This document shows positions 1-8,807 of a DNA stretch of 38,529 bases, piece by piece (position 1 is the stretch's first letter; every line of letters starts with the position of its first letter). Origin of the DNA: Clostridia bacterium (GTDB lineage Bacteria > Bacillota > Clostridia > Oscillospirales > CAG-272); contig JAFTKK010000071.1 in assembly GCA_017453325.1 (NCBI GenBank), forward strand, positions 1 through 38,529. Direction: 5' to 3'. The notes under the pieces were generated by a model. The model ran no database searches, had not been told where the DNA came from, and saw only the letters and a program-made list of their open reading frames with translations. The position numbers and the translations under genes were made by a program.

Positions 1-119
1 ACCGCTTGAAAAACGATGCCAGTTTGTTGCTTAATTACTACACCCCCGGGGCTTTTTGTGCTGTCCGCACAATTTGGGGCAGTTCATTTCGGCACGTGTG
101 GGGGCTTTTTGTGCATATT

Positions 120-1478
120 TTAGTTTTTCAGGCTATGGATGGGGGCAGGGATTCTGCCGCCGCGGGCGATAAACTTAGCAGGAGAATAGGTGCGCAGCGG
201 CATGATCGGTGCCGTGCCGAGCAGGCCACCGAAGGAAACGCTGTCACCAACGCCCTTGCCGTATGCGGGGATGAGACGCACGGCGGTCGTTTTGGTGTTT
301 GCCACACCGATGGAGATCTCATCTGCAATGATACCGCAGATCACGTCCTCGGTGGTATCACCGGGCACGGCGATCATATCAAGGCCAACCGAGCAAACGG
401 CGGTCATTGCCTCAAGCTTTTCGAGGGAAAGCGCACCGCACTCGGCAGCTGCGATCATACCCTCGTCCTCGGAAACGGGGATAAAAGCGCCCGAAAGACC
501 GCCAACGTGCGAGGAAGCCATAACGCCGCCTTTTTTCACGGCGTCGTTGAGCATAGCGAGCGCGGCGGTGGTACCGTGCGCACCCGTGATCTCAAGTCCC
601 ATCTCCTCAAGAATGCGTGCCACCGAGTCGCCAATGGCGGGGGTGGGGGCAAGGGAGAGATCGATGATGCCAAAGGGCGCATCCAGACGCTTGGCAGCCT
701 CGCTTGCCACCAATTGTCCCACGCGCGTGATCTTAAACGCGGTCTTTTTGATCACATCCGCGAGCTGAGAAAGATCGCAATCACCTGCACGGCGAATAGC
801 AGCGGCCACCACGCCGGGGCCGGAAACACCCACGTTGATCACGCGGTCGGGCTCGCCAACACCGTGAAAGGCGCCTGCCATAAAGGGGTTATCCTCGGGG
901 ACGTTGGCAAAAACGACCAGCTTTGCACAACCGATGGAGTTATTGTCGCGCGTCAGATACGCGGCGCGCTTGATGGTGCTGCCCATGAGGCGAATGGCAT
1001 CCATGTTGATGCCCGCCTTGGTGCTTGCCACGTTGACCGAGGAGCACACGTTCTCGGTCTCGGCCAGCGCCTCGGGAATGACGGAGATGAGATTTTTATC
1101 TCCCGTGGTCATGCCCTTGTGCACAAGCGCGGAATACCCGCCGATGAAGTTGATACCCAGCGTTTTTGCGGCACGCTGCAGGGTGTGTGCCAGCTTGAGA
1201 TATCCTTCGGGCGAGATGGCACCGCCGATCAGGGACACGGGCGTGACCGACACGCGCTTGTTGACGATCGGAATGCCGTATTCGCGCTCGATCGACACAC
1301 CGGTATCCACCAGGTGCTCGGCGGTTTTTGTGATCTTATCGTAAACCTTATCGCAAAGGCGTCCCGCGTCCTCACTCACACAGTCAAGGAGCGAGATACC
1401 CATGGTGATGGTTCGGATATCGAGATTTTCCTCGCGGATCATCCCGATCGTTTCTAAAATATCGGCAACGTTCAGCAT
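120..1478 (-). CDS. UPF0210 (PFL) family protein
   Basis: A 452-residue protein that I recognise as the UPF0210/PFL family (DUF711), glycyl-radical-like fold proteins of unknown biochemical role that are usually encoded beside a short ACT-domain protein. The N-terminus ([20 protein letters not shown]) and the full length fit the family. ATG at 1478 is preceded by a GGAGAG ribosome binding site. The gene starts 12 bases after the ACT gene stop, so the two form an operon read from the promoter near 1801-1829. No lesion is seen. The family assignment is firm; the function is unknown, although pairing with an ACT domain suggests regulation by an amino acid or other small ligand. Confidence 0.9.
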   Translation of the reverse strand: MLNVADILETIGMIREENLDIRTITMGISLLDCVSEDAGRLCDKVYDKITKTAEHLVDTGVSIEREYGIPIVNKRVSVTPVSLIGGAISPEGYLKLAHTLQRAAKTLGINFIGGYSALVHKGMTTGDKNLISVIPEALAETENVCSSVNVASTKAGINMDAIRLMGSTIKRAAYLTRDNNSIGCAKLVVFANVPEDNPFMAGAFHGVGEPDRVINVGVSGPGVVAAAIRRAGDCDLSQLADVIKKTAFKITRVGQLVASEAAKRLDAPFGIIDLSLAPTPAIGDSVARILEEMGLEITGAHGTTAALAMLNDAVKKGGVMASSHVGGLSGAFIPVSEDEGMIAAAECGALSLEKLEAMTAVCSVGLDMIAVPGDTTEDVICGIIADEISIGVANTKTTAVRLIPAYGKGVGDSVSFGGLLGTAPIMPLRTYSPAKFIARGGRIPAPIHSLKN

Positions 1479-1490
1479 CGGACACTCTCC

Positions 1491-1760
1491 TTACACGTGA
1501 TGCATGGTGTTGAAGATATCCTCGTGCATGGCACGGATATCAAGGCCCTTTTCTCTGCCGCTTGCCGCAAGCTTTTCCGCAAAGTCCGCAAACGGGAGGG
1601 AAAGCTTATCGATGGTGGCGATCATGATCATGGCAAAATATTCCGAAAGCACGCTCTGTGTGATTTCGGTGATGTTTGCGCCGTGCTCGGCGCAGATGGT
1701 ACTGACGGCGGCGATGATGCCGACGCTATCCTTACCCGTGACGGTGATAACTGCTTTCAT
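1491..1760 (-). CDS. ACT domain protein, UPF0237 family
   Basis: An 89-residue stand-alone ACT-domain protein. It begins MKAVITVTGKDSVGIIAAVS, the typical first strand and helix of a ligand-binding ACT fold with the D-x-x-G-I turn, and ends in a short charged helix. The frame is open upstream to 1829, but ATG at 1760 is chosen because a strong GAGGAGG site lies just before it and the protein then matches UPF0237 in length. It is the first gene of a two-gene operon with the UPF0210 protein. The ACT fold binds small effectors such as amino acids; the ligand here is unknown. Confidence 0.9.
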   Translation of the reverse strand: MKAVITVTGKDSVGIIAAVSTICAEHGANITEITQSVLSEYFAMIMIATIDKLSLPFADFAEKLAASGREKGLDIRAMHEDIFNTMHHV

Positions 1761-1800
1761 AACTTCCTCCTCGGGCACTTGCCCACTGTGATATGTTTTT

Positions 1801-1829
1801 ATTATAATGGTTTTAAAGGAAAATAGCAA
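1801..1829 (-). promoter_or_regulatory. sigma-A promoter of the ACT/UPF0210 operon
   Basis: On the minus strand TTGCTA (1829-1824) is followed after 17 bases by TATAAT (1806-1801). The start of transcription would fall about 35 bases before the ACT ribosome binding site. Confidence 0.7.
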
Positions 1830-1886
1830 GTGCCTTGGCCAAAAAGAGCAAAATTTCGCAGATTTTTACTCGCCGCGAAAAAAAGA

Positions 1887-1915
1887 TTGAATTATAGTGC
1901 GGTTTATGATATACT
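1887..1915 (+). promoter_or_regulatory. sigma-A promoter of the small membrane protein gene
   Basis: TTGAAT (1887-1892), 17-base spacer, TATACT (1910-1915), about 35 bases before the TTG start at 1950. It is divergent from the ACT operon promoter. Confidence 0.7.
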
Positions 1916-1949
1916 GAAAAGGTACAAAACCCCAAAGGAGGTGCCCTGC

Positions 1950-2510
1950 TTGAACGAATTTGCAACCTATGAATTTGCCGTTTCCCAACGAAAGGAGGGC
2001 AAATGGGTGCTCGCGCGCATTTTGCTGGTTGCCTTTTATATAACATACGTGCTGGCCATCCTGTTTATCGGCATGAAATACAGCGTTATCGCCCCTCTGC
2101 TCGCCTTCATTCCGCTTTCGCTCTGGGTCATCGTGTTTATCACCTGGCGCTACGTAAACGTGGATTATGAATATTCGGTGACCTCGGGCATGCTCAGCTT
2201 TACCAAAATTTACGGCAACCGCCAACGCAAGAAGATATTTGAGATGAGTGTCAAGGATGCCGTGCGCATCGCGCCGCTTGGTGAGGAAAGCGAGGATGCA
2301 CGCGCCACGGCCTACACCCCCGAGCGTGAGTTTGTGGGCGTTTCCTCCATGAAAGCCCCCGATATTTATTTTATGCTCTTTGAGCTCAATGACAGCAAAA
2401 ACCGCGAAAAACGGCGCGCCATCTTTTACTTTGAGGCTACGGCGAAAATGCTCTCCATTTGCCGTTTTTACAACCCATCCGGCACCGTTTTGACAAAAAC
2501 CACGCGTTAA
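1950..2510 (+). CDS. membrane protein of unknown function
   Basis: A 186-residue protein. TTG at 1950 is chosen because AAAGGAGG lies directly before it and the promoter at 1887-1915 would fall inside any longer version. Two adjacent hydrophobic segments (about residues 21-65) form a hairpin anchor. The rest is a soluble, beta-rich region (about residues 70-180) containing VNVDYEYSVTSGMLSFTKIY, a pattern seen in PH-like domains of membrane proteins, but I cannot name a family. mnmG begins 51 bases downstream with no terminator between, so the two may be co-transcribed. Confidence 0.75.
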   Translation: MNEFATYEFAVSQRKEGKWVLARILLVAFYITYVLAILFIGMKYSVIAPLLAFIPLSLWVIVFITWRYVNVDYEYSVTSGMLSFTKIYGNRQRKKIFEMSVKDAVRIAPLGEESEDARATAYTPEREFVGVSSMKAPDIYFMLFELNDSKNREKRRAIFYFEATAKMLSICRFYNPSGTVLTKTTR

Positions 2511-2561
2511 AAAGTCAAGGATGCCCTATCTGACCCAAAGCCATCAACCAAAGGAGTTTTT

Positions 2562-4427
2562 ATGAAGCTTTCCACAAAAGTGGCCGTCATCGGCGCGGGA
2601 CACGCCGGCATCGAGGCCGCGCTTGCTGCCGCACGCATGGGCGTGGATACGGTGCTTTTCACCATTTCCCTCGAGGCCATTGCCAATATGCCCTGCAATC
2701 CCTCGATCGGCGGCACCGCCAAGGGGCATCTCGTTTATGAGATCGACGCCCTCGGAGGCGAAATGGGGCGCGCCGCCGATGCGGTGACGCTGCAATCGCG
2801 CACCCTTAATCTCGGCAAGGGGGCAGCGGTACATTCCAAGCGCGTGCAAGCCGACCGCAAGCGTTATCAGGCCTATATGAAGGCTGTTCTTGAAAAAACA
2901 CCGCACCTGCGCCTCATACAGGCAGAGATCGTGACGATCGGTAAAAACGAAAGCGGACAGGTTTGCAGCGTCACCACCCACCTCGGTGAGGAATGGGACT
3001 GTGATTGCGTGATCGTGGCGGCAGGTACGTATCTTGAGAGCCGCATTTTTGTGGGCGGCGTCAATTATGAAAGCGGCCCCGACGGCTTTCTACCCTCGCG
3101 GGGCCTCAGTGCTTCGCTCGCCGCACTCGGTGTGACACTGCGCAGATTTAAGACGGGTACGCCCGCGCGCATCAACCGCCGTTCGGTAGATCACAGTAAG
3201 CTGGAGGTGCAGGACGGTGAGGAGCACGCGCTCCCCTACGCGGCCGACACCCCCGAGGGTTACCTTGACGGCAAAGAGCAGCTCCCTTGTCATATTGTAT
3301 ATACCAATGCGGAAACACACCGCATTATCCGCGAAAATCTATCCCGTTCCGCCATGTACGGCGGCCACATTCACGGCACGGGGCCGCGTTACTGCCCCTC
3401 CATCGAGGACAAGGTGGTGCGTTTTGCCGACAAGGAGCGCCATCAGCTCTTTCTTGAGCCCATGGGTGCCGACACCGACGAGCTTTATCTGCAAGGCTTT
3501 TCCACCTCTATGCCCACCGACGTGCAAGCCAAAATGCTGCACACACTCCCCGGCTTTGAGCATGCAGAGATGATGCGCTACGCTTACGCCATCGAATACG
3601 ACTGCTGTGACCCCACACAGCTGACGGCAACGCTTGAATTCCGCGACATCGGGGGACTGTTTGGCGCAGGACAGTTCAACGGCACCTCCGGGTATGAGGA
3701 GGCCGCCGCACAAGGACTGCTCGCGGGCATCAATGCCGCGCGCAGGGTCAAGGGCGAAGCACCCGTAATTCTGCCACGTGCCAGCTCGTATCTCGGCACC
3801 TTGGTGGACGATCTGATCATCAAGGGCACCAATGAGCCCTATCGCATGATGACCTCGCGCTCGGAATACCGTCTTTTGCTGCGTCAGGATAACGCAGATG
3901 CACGTCTCACACCCATCGGACATGAGGTTGGCCTCATTGACGAGGCACATTACACCGCCTTTTTGCAAAAACAAGCCAACATCGAAGCGGAAATTGCCCG
4001 CTTGCGCGCCACGCACCTCTCCCCCGCGCGTGTCAATCCCTTTTTAGAGACTTTTGGGCAGCCTCCCGTCGCCTCCGGGGTCAGCCTTGCTGACCTGTTG
4101 CGCCGCCCCGGCATCGATTACGAGGCGCTCTCCGCGCTGGATGACCAAAGACCATCCTTGACTAAGCGCGAAGTATTATCCGCAGAAGTTCAAATCAAGT
4201 ATGAAGGCTATATTAACCGTCAAATGGGTGAAGTTTCTCGGCATGAGAAATTAGAGGCAAGAATGTTGCCGAGCACCCTTGACTATCAAAAAATAACCGG
4301 GCTGCGCCTGGAAGCCGCACAAAAGCTCTCCGCCGTGCGCCCCGCCACCGTTGGGCAAGCATCACGCATCAGCGGCGTGAGTCCTGCCGATATTTCCGTG
4401 CTGCTGATCTACCTCGGAATTCGCTGA
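2562..4427 (+). CDS. mnmG: tRNA uridine-5-carboxymethylaminomethyl(34) synthesis enzyme MnmG
   Basis: A 621-residue FAD protein that, with MnmE, installs the cmnm5 group on the wobble uridine of tRNAs using glycine and methylene-tetrahydrofolate. The N-terminal Rossmann motif (VIGAGHAGIEAALAAARMG, residues 8-26), the MPCNPSIGG segment and the C-terminal KYEGYI region are all present, and length is normal. ATG at 2562 follows AAAGGAG. rsmG follows after 212 bases, as in most Firmicutes. No mnmE is adjacent, so it must lie elsewhere. The stretch 4155-4305 uses clearly more AT-ending codons than the rest of the gene (see findings). Confidence 0.97.
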   Translation: MKLSTKVAVIGAGHAGIEAALAAARMGVDTVLFTISLEAIANMPCNPSIGGTAKGHLVYEIDALGGEMGRAADAVTLQSRTLNLGKGAAVHSKRVQADRKRYQAYMKAVLEKTPHLRLIQAEIVTIGKNESGQVCSVTTHLGEEWDCDCVIVAAGTYLESRIFVGGVNYESGPDGFLPSRGLSASLAALGVTLRRFKTGTPARINRRSVDHSKLEVQDGEEHALPYAADTPEGYLDGKEQLPCHIVYTNAETHRIIRENLSRSAMYGGHIHGTGPRYCPSIEDKVVRFADKERHQLFLEPMGADTDELYLQGFSTSMPTDVQAKMLHTLPGFEHAEMMRYAYAIEYDCCDPTQLTATLEFRDIGGLFGAGQFNGTSGYEEAAAQGLLAGINAARRVKGEAPVILPRASSYLGTLVDDLIIKGTNEPYRMMTSRSEYRLLLRQDNADARLTPIGHEVGLIDEAHYTAFLQKQANIEAEIARLRATHLSPARVNPFLETFGQPPVASGVSLADLLRRPGIDYEALSALDDQRPSLTKREVLSAEVQIKYEGYINRQMGEVSRHEKLEARMLPSTLDYQKITGLRLEAAQKLSAVRPATVGQASRISGVSPADISVLLIYLGIR

Positions 4428-4639
4428 TTATCGAAGAGAACGGCGCTTCATGCCCTCTTTTAGGGGAAACGCCGTCGCATGCGCGGCGCAAAGTACTGCA
4501 TTTTGGCAATTTTGAGCCGATTTTTCCCATTGAGAGCCCGTTTTTTTGCAAAACCGAGGGGTTCATGACCGCAGCTCTTTACTTTTTTCTTGCATCGCAG
4601 CTTGTGCATTTCCGTTCGTTCAAAGGAGATTTTTATAAA

Positions 4640-5371
4640 ATGGATTTTATTGAGTTTGACGCGTTTTTAAATACCGTTGCAGCGGATAATCATCTTTCAG
4701 ACATTCTTGACCAAGACAAGTCAAAGAAGCTCTATTTTTTAATGACGCATATGCTGGAGGTCAACAAAAGCATGAATTTGACCAGCATCAAGGACGAACG
4801 GGACGTTGTGGTGCGACATTTCATCGATAGCCTTACCGTGGCGGCTTTTTTGCCGCAAAACGCCAAAATTCTTGACGTTGGATGCGGCGCGGGCTTTCCT
4901 TGCCTGCCCTTGGGCGTTTGCAGACCGGATCTTACCATTGTAGCGCTTGACAGCACCGAAAAACGCATCAAATACGTGCGAGATACCGCAAATACGCTTG
5001 AAATCCCCCATTTTACCGCCATTGCCGCCCGCGCGGAGGAATTGGCGCAGGATACCAGCCACCGCGCGGCATATGACATCGTTACCGCAAGGGCGGTGGC
5101 CGCACTCCCCGTGCTGAGCGAGCTTTGCTTGCCCTTTGTGCGTCGCGGTGGCAGATTTATCGCCATGAAGGCAAAGCGGGGCATGGATGAGCTGGCGGCG
5201 GCAAAAAGCGGCATTGTCAAGCTCGGGGGAGAGGTGACAAGCGTCAACGGCCTTGAGATCGTGGCAAGAGGCGAGAGTGATGAGCGACTTCTGATCGAGA
5301 TCACCAAAACGGGAGACACCCCCGCGCAATACCCCCGTGCATACGCCAAAATCCTAAAAAGACCGCTTTGA
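4640..5371 (+). CDS. rsmG: 16S rRNA (guanine(527)-N7)-methyltransferase RsmG
   Basis: A 243-residue SAM-dependent methyltransferase that modifies G527 of 16S rRNA in the decoding region. The SAM-binding motif ILDVGCGAGFPCLPLG and the VTARAVA motif are present. The frame is open upstream to 4565, but ATG at 4640 follows a strong AAAGGAG and gives the usual family length (N-terminus MDFIEFDAFL). It lies between mnmG and noc, the usual order, and is followed by a strong terminator at 5431-5477. Loss of RsmG is a known cause of low-level streptomycin resistance in other bacteria; this copy looks intact. Confidence 0.96.
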   Translation: MDFIEFDAFLNTVAADNHLSDILDQDKSKKLYFLMTHMLEVNKSMNLTSIKDERDVVVRHFIDSLTVAAFLPQNAKILDVGCGAGFPCLPLGVCRPDLTIVALDSTEKRIKYVRDTANTLEIPHFTAIAARAEELAQDTSHRAAYDIVTARAVAALPVLSELCLPFVRRGGRFIAMKAKRGMDELAAAKSGIVKLGGEVTSVNGLEIVARGESDERLLIEITKTGDTPAQYPRAYAKILKRPL

Positions 5372-5430
5372 AGCGCTCGGGCGGGAAAAGAACCGCGCCG
5401 TTTGCAAAAGGCCCCAACACACAGAACAGA

Positions 5431-5477
5431 AAAGCAGCCGTCCTTGCTTCAAAAGTAAGGACGGCTGCTTTGTTTTT
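5431..5477 (+). terminator. rho-independent terminator after rsmG
   Basis: A perfect 15-bp stem (5431-5445 with 5457-5471), 11-base loop, followed by GTTTTT. It separates rsmG from noc. Confidence 0.9.
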
Positions 5478-5615
5478 GCGGCAATTTCGTCGCAAAAACC
5501 GTCACAAGGCGCATTTTTGCAGCAGCAAGCGGCATTTCTTGCCCCAAACGGAGCCGCACTTCCTTTTTCTTCCATTTTTTACCATTTTATTGTGACATTT
5601 TTCTCGCCGTACTTC

Positions 5616-5624
5616 TGTTATGAT
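5616..5624 (+). promoter_or_regulatory. extended -10 promoter of noc
   Basis: TGTTATGAT is an extended -10 element, 34 bases before the noc ATG at 5659. No convincing -35 is correctly spaced (TTGTGA at 5590 is 23 bases away), as expected for extended -10 promoters. Confidence 0.5.
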
Positions 5625-5658
5625 GAAAATAGACCCAAAAAGCAGGAGGAAGTTTACA

Positions 5659-6702
5659 ATGAAAGGGTATCAGTTACATCATTTTCAGCCCATAGCATCC
5701 CCGATCGGGCAGTCGCAAACACAGGAAACGGTCATTTTGTTGGCCGCAGAGCAAATTTTAGCCCCCACGAGCGCACAGAATATCAAAAATGAGCAAAACA
5801 CCATCATCCGTCTCGCCACATCTATCGGCAAATACGGTATTTTAGAGCCGCTGGCCGTAAAGCTTGGGGTGCAGAGCAGCGGTTTCCCCCTCTATGAGCT
5901 GATAGACGGCGAACGGCGCTACCGCGCCGCCGGCATCGCAGGGATCACCAAAATCCCCTGTGTTGTCCTCTCCCCCGGCGATCCCAAATGTCTGCAAATG
6001 GCAGAGATTTCACGCTTAAAGCAGGAAAATCCGCATTATTTCGTCTGGGCAGAGGCAATTTTGCGGCTAATGAACGAGTATCACATGACACAAGAAGAGA
6101 TCGCACGTAAAATAGGGCTCTCACAATCGGCCGTAGCCAACAAGCTAAGGCTTTTGAAGCTCTCGCCCGAAGAGCGCAGGGCTCTTTGCAGCTCCCCCCT
6201 CACGGAACGGCACGCACGCGCTATTCTGCGCATTTCCGACCCCGTACGCCGTTTGGAGATCATTCACTTAGCCGAAAAAAATAGCATGACAGTAGCGGAG
6301 ATCGAGGACGCCATCGAGGAATATCAGGCCAAAGAGCAGCCAAAAAGGGAGATTTTTGCGCACAAAGCCCCCGCTTGGGGGATTGGCAGCGCGGCAGTGC
6401 CTCCAACACCCCTGCAAGGCGGCAAAAACAGCCTTGTGGGCGCCTTTAACGCCGTCGAGGGGTCTCGCCTCGGCACCCAAGAAAGGGGCGAAAGAGAGCC
6501 CAAAAATGCTGCAGCAAGCACAAGAATGGCAACAAGCGGTGTTGTGCCGCGGAAGTTCGCCCTGCGAGACTTAAAGCCGCTTTACAACTCCATCGAGCGC
6601 ACGCTGGGGATCTTTGAAAAGACCGGGGTTAGTGCGGAATATCACAAGGAGGAAGACGAAAGCGCAGCACGCATCACCATATATATTCCCAAGCGAGGGT
6701 AA
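5659..6702 (+). CDS. noc: nucleoid occlusion protein Noc (ParB family)
   Basis: A 347-residue ParB-fold protein. ATG at 5659 is used because AGGAGG precedes it; an upstream in-frame start at 5620 lies inside the promoter. The ParB N-terminal domain carries GERRYRAA (residues 84-91, the CTP-binding box), followed by a helix-turn-helix (about 146-170). The four positions that separate Noc from ParB read Q156, K162, K167 and R184, the Noc set, rather than the R/T/A/G type of ParB. Noc binds NBS sites and the membrane and blocks division over the nucleoid. Position after rsmG and before parA is typical. Residues about 235-292 are a Gly/Pro/Ala-rich insert between the DNA-binding and C-terminal dimerisation domains. 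Confidence 0.88.
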   Translation: MKGYQLHHFQPIASPIGQSQTQETVILLAAEQILAPTSAQNIKNEQNTIIRLATSIGKYGILEPLAVKLGVQSSGFPLYELIDGERRYRAAGIAGITKIPCVVLSPGDPKCLQMAEISRLKQENPHYFVWAEAILRLMNEYHMTQEEIARKIGLSQSAVANKLRLLKLSPEERRALCSSPLTERHARAILRISDPVRRLEIIHLAEKNSMTVAEIEDAIEEYQAKEQPKREIFAHKAPAWGIGSAAVPPTPLQGGKNSLVGAFNAVEGSRLGTQERGEREPKNAAASTRMATSGVVPRKFALRDLKPLYNSIERTLGIFEKTGVSAEYHKEEDESAARITIYIPKRG

Positions 6703-6716
6703 ACGGATAAGACCCA

Positions 6717-6732
6717 TGTTTCACGTGAAACA
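6717..6732. other. parS: parS site 1
   Basis: TGTTTCACGTGAAACA, an exact match to the consensus 16-bp parS palindrome, 15 bases after the noc stop codon and upstream of the noc terminator. It is a binding site for Spo0J/ParB. Confidence 0.97.
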
Positions 6733-6765
6733 TCTTCCAAGATCGGCGTTAAGGGGAAGCGGAGG

Positions 6766-6798
6766 CAAAAAGAGGGCACAGTTCCCTCTTTTTGTTTT
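6766..6798 (+). terminator. terminator after noc
   Basis: Stem 6766-6776 with 6784-6794 (11 bp), 7-base loop, followed by TTTT. It lies between parS sites 1 and 2. Confidence 0.75.
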
Positions 6799-6800
6799 AA

Positions 6801-6816
6801 TGTTTCACGTGAAACA
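6801..6816. other. parS: parS site 2
   Basis: TGTTTCACGTGAAACA, exact consensus palindrome, immediately after the noc terminator. Confidence 0.97.
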
Positions 6817-6863
6817 TAAGGCGCGGTGCATTTGTCGGATTCTTTGTTTCCCTCAGACACAAA

Positions 6864-6879
6864 CGTTTCACGTGAAACA
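6864..6879. other. parS: parS site 3 (one mismatch)
   Basis: CGTTTCACGTGAAACA, which differs from the consensus only at the outermost base. Confidence 0.93.
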
Positions 6880-6901
6880 ATATTTAAGGGGGCTTTGCAG
6901 A

Positions 6902-6917
6902 TGTTTCACGTGAAACA
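6902..6917. other. parS: parS site 4
   Basis: TGTTTCACGTGAAACA, exact consensus, 44 bases before the -35 of the parA promoter. A ParB complex spreading from here would cover that promoter. Confidence 0.97.
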
Positions 6918-6960
6918 CAAAAGAGCACTGCGAGTTTTTTAAAAAATCTCAAAAAAACTG

Positions 6961-6989
6961 TTGCAAACGGGTGCGTTTAATGTTATAAT
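6961..6989 (+). promoter_or_regulatory. sigma-A promoter of parAB
   Basis: TTGCAA (6961-6966), 17-base spacer, TATAAT (6984-6989). The rest of the 6703-7067 gap holds the four parS sites and the noc terminator and no gene. Confidence 0.8.
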
Positions 6990-7067
6990 AAATCACGCCG
7001 GCTGCAAGGCGGGCATGATTCGTACGCACGTCCCGTGCGCGAAATCAAAGAAAGGAAGTGTGTGCCC

Positions 7068-7835
7068 GTGGGTAGAGTAATTGCATTTGCAAACCAAAAG
7101 GGCGGCGTGGGTAAAACGACCTCTGCCGTAAATACGGCTGCCAGCCTCTCATACCTCGGCTTTGACACGCTTCTGATCGATCTTGACCCGCAAGGAAGCG
7201 CCACGAGTGGCGTTGGTATTCGCAAAAAAGGCTTGCGCTACACCGTTCGCGATCTTTTGGTGGGCGGTTGCCGCGCAGAGGATGCGGTTTTACCCACAGG
7301 CTTTAAAAAGCTGGATGTCATTCCCGCAAACATTTCGCTGGCGGGCGCGGAGTACGATCTGCTCGATAGCGAAGAGGGTAGCGACGAGGCACATCTTAAA
7401 AAAGCCCTCGCCGACATTCGTTACCGTTACGATTACATCATCATTGATTGCCCGCCCTCGCTCGGCATGCTGACAATCAATGCTCTGGTGGCAAGCGACG
7501 GTGTTGTAATCCCCTTGCAATGCGAATATTACGCTTTGGAGGGCCTGACGCAGCTTTCCACCACGCTCGGTCACATCAAAAAGCGCTATAATCCGAGGCT
7601 TTCGATCACGGGAATTCTGCTGACTATGCACAACCCGCGTCTTGCGCTTTCCGTTCAAATTCAAAGTGAACTGAAGAAGCATTACGGTGATCGCGTATTT
7701 GAAACCACGATCGGCAGAAACGTGCGCCTTTCCGAGGCACCGAGCTTCGGCAAACCCATCATTTATCACGACAAGCGCGCAAAAGGCGCGTTACATTATC
7801 TGCAATTTGCCAAGGAGCTGCACGAAAGGGCCTGA
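7068..7835 (+). CDS. parA: chromosome partitioning ATPase ParA (Soj)
   Basis: A 255-residue deviant Walker-A ATPase that binds DNA when ATP-bound and moves ParB-parS complexes; in Bacillus it also controls DnaA. The motif KGGVGKTT (residues 11-18) and the DCPPSLG Walker-B region are present. The frame has GTG candidates at 7035, 7062 and 7068; 7068 is chosen because AAAGGAAG lies 9 bases upstream and the protein then starts MGRVIAFANQKGG with normal family length. parB follows after 60 bases, so the two form an operon from the promoter at 6961-6989, just behind the parS cluster. Confidence 0.96.
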   Translation: MGRVIAFANQKGGVGKTTSAVNTAASLSYLGFDTLLIDLDPQGSATSGVGIRKKGLRYTVRDLLVGGCRAEDAVLPTGFKKLDVIPANISLAGAEYDLLDSEEGSDEAHLKKALADIRYRYDYIIIDCPPSLGMLTINALVASDGVVIPLQCEYYALEGLTQLSTTLGHIKKRYNPRLSITGILLTMHNPRLALSVQIQSELKKHYGDRVFETTIGRNVRLSEAPSFGKPIIYHDKRAKGALHYLQFAKELHERA

Positions 7836-7895
7836 TCAAAGACGATCGGTCGCAGACCTTGCCGAAAATATATATTGTGAAACGGAGAGAAACAA

Positions 7896-8789
7896 ATGGC
7901 TAAAAAACAAAGTGCTCTCGGAAAAGATTTTTATTCAATCCTTGATGACAACATCATGGGCATGAAGGACGGCACCGCCACCACGCTGCGCATCTCGGAG
8001 ATCGAGCCCCGCAGCGATCAGCCCCGCAAGCAATTCGATCGCGAAGCGCTGGAGGCTTTGGCGGATTCGATTGCCGCTTACGGTGTGCTGCAGCCCATTT
8101 TGGTGCGTCCCAACCCCAATTTTGAGGGCGCATATGAAATTATTGCGGGCGAGCGCCGTTGGCGCGCCGCAAAAATGGCAGGACTTACCGAAATCCCCAC
8201 CGTTGTGCTTGACGGCGACGACCTCAAAACCGCACAGATCGCGCTGATTGAGAATATTCAGCGTGAAGATCTGAACGTTGTAGAAGAAGCGTTTGGCTAC
8301 AAGGCATTGATGGAACGCTTTGATATGACGCAGGAGGAGGTCGCGCAGCAGGTCGGCAAATCCCGTCCTGCCGTCACAAACGCGCTCCGTCTGCTTGATC
8401 TGCCCGAGGAAGTACTTGATATGCTCAAGGAAAATGAGATTTCCGCCGGTCACGCACGCGCTCTGCTCGGCCTTAAGGACGAGGAGATGATCTCGCTGCT
8501 TGCGCACCGCATCATTGCAAAGGATCTTTCCGTGCGCGACGTAGAGGCCATGGTGAAGCGTGCAAACGCCGCCCCCAAGGCAGAGCTGCCCGATATTGCG
8601 GGGCACGTGCAGAACCGCACCTGGATGAAGGACCTTGAGCGCCGCACCCGTGAGGCACTCGGCAGAAAGGTAAAGATCACACAAAACGACAAAAAACGCT
8701 CCATCGAAATCTTTTACGAGGACGATGCCGATATGGAAGCATTGCTGACCGCGCTTTGCGGCAACGAGCTCTTTGCAGAAGAAAAATAA
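7896..8789 (+). CDS. parB: chromosome partitioning protein ParB (Spo0J)
   Basis: A 297-residue CTP-dependent DNA clamp that loads at parS and recruits SMC. It contains GERRWRAA (85-92), ENIQREDL (119-126) and a helix-turn-helix (about 144-168). The residues that set parS specificity include R157 and G185 (SAGHARAL), the ParB type, in contrast to the neighbouring Noc. ATG at 7896 follows a GGAGAG site. serS begins 18 bases after its stop, so the operon continues. Confidence 0.96.
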   Translation: MAKKQSALGKDFYSILDDNIMGMKDGTATTLRISEIEPRSDQPRKQFDREALEALADSIAAYGVLQPILVRPNPNFEGAYEIIAGERRWRAAKMAGLTEIPTVVLDGDDLKTAQIALIENIQREDLNVVEEAFGYKALMERFDMTQEEVAQQVGKSRPAVTNALRLLDLPEEVLDMLKENEISAGHARALLGLKDEEMISLLAHRIIAKDLSVRDVEAMVKRANAAPKAELPDIAGHVQNRTWMKDLERRTREALGRKVKITQNDKKRSIEIFYEDDADMEALLTALCGNELFAEEK

Positions 8790-8807
8790 AAAAGGAAGAA
8801 AAACGCC

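Noticed and set aside
48..114. Direct repeat GGGGCTTTTTGTGC at 48 and 101
   Set aside because: Only 14 bases long, two copies, with no hairpin or gene context that gives it a meaning.
6..1457. 483-codon plus-strand frame
   Set aside because: It is antisense to the UPF0210 gene, has no ribosome binding site and its translation is rich in His, Arg and Gly, as usual for shadows of GC-ending codons.
4439..4474. Hairpin between mnmG and rsmG as a terminator
   Set aside because: ACGGCG/CGCCGT arms enclose a long loop and no T run follows, so termination is not supported.
6614..6913. Plus-strand frame running through the parS sites
   Set aside because: It repeats the translated palindrome (MFHVKH), overlaps noc in another frame and has no ribosome binding site.
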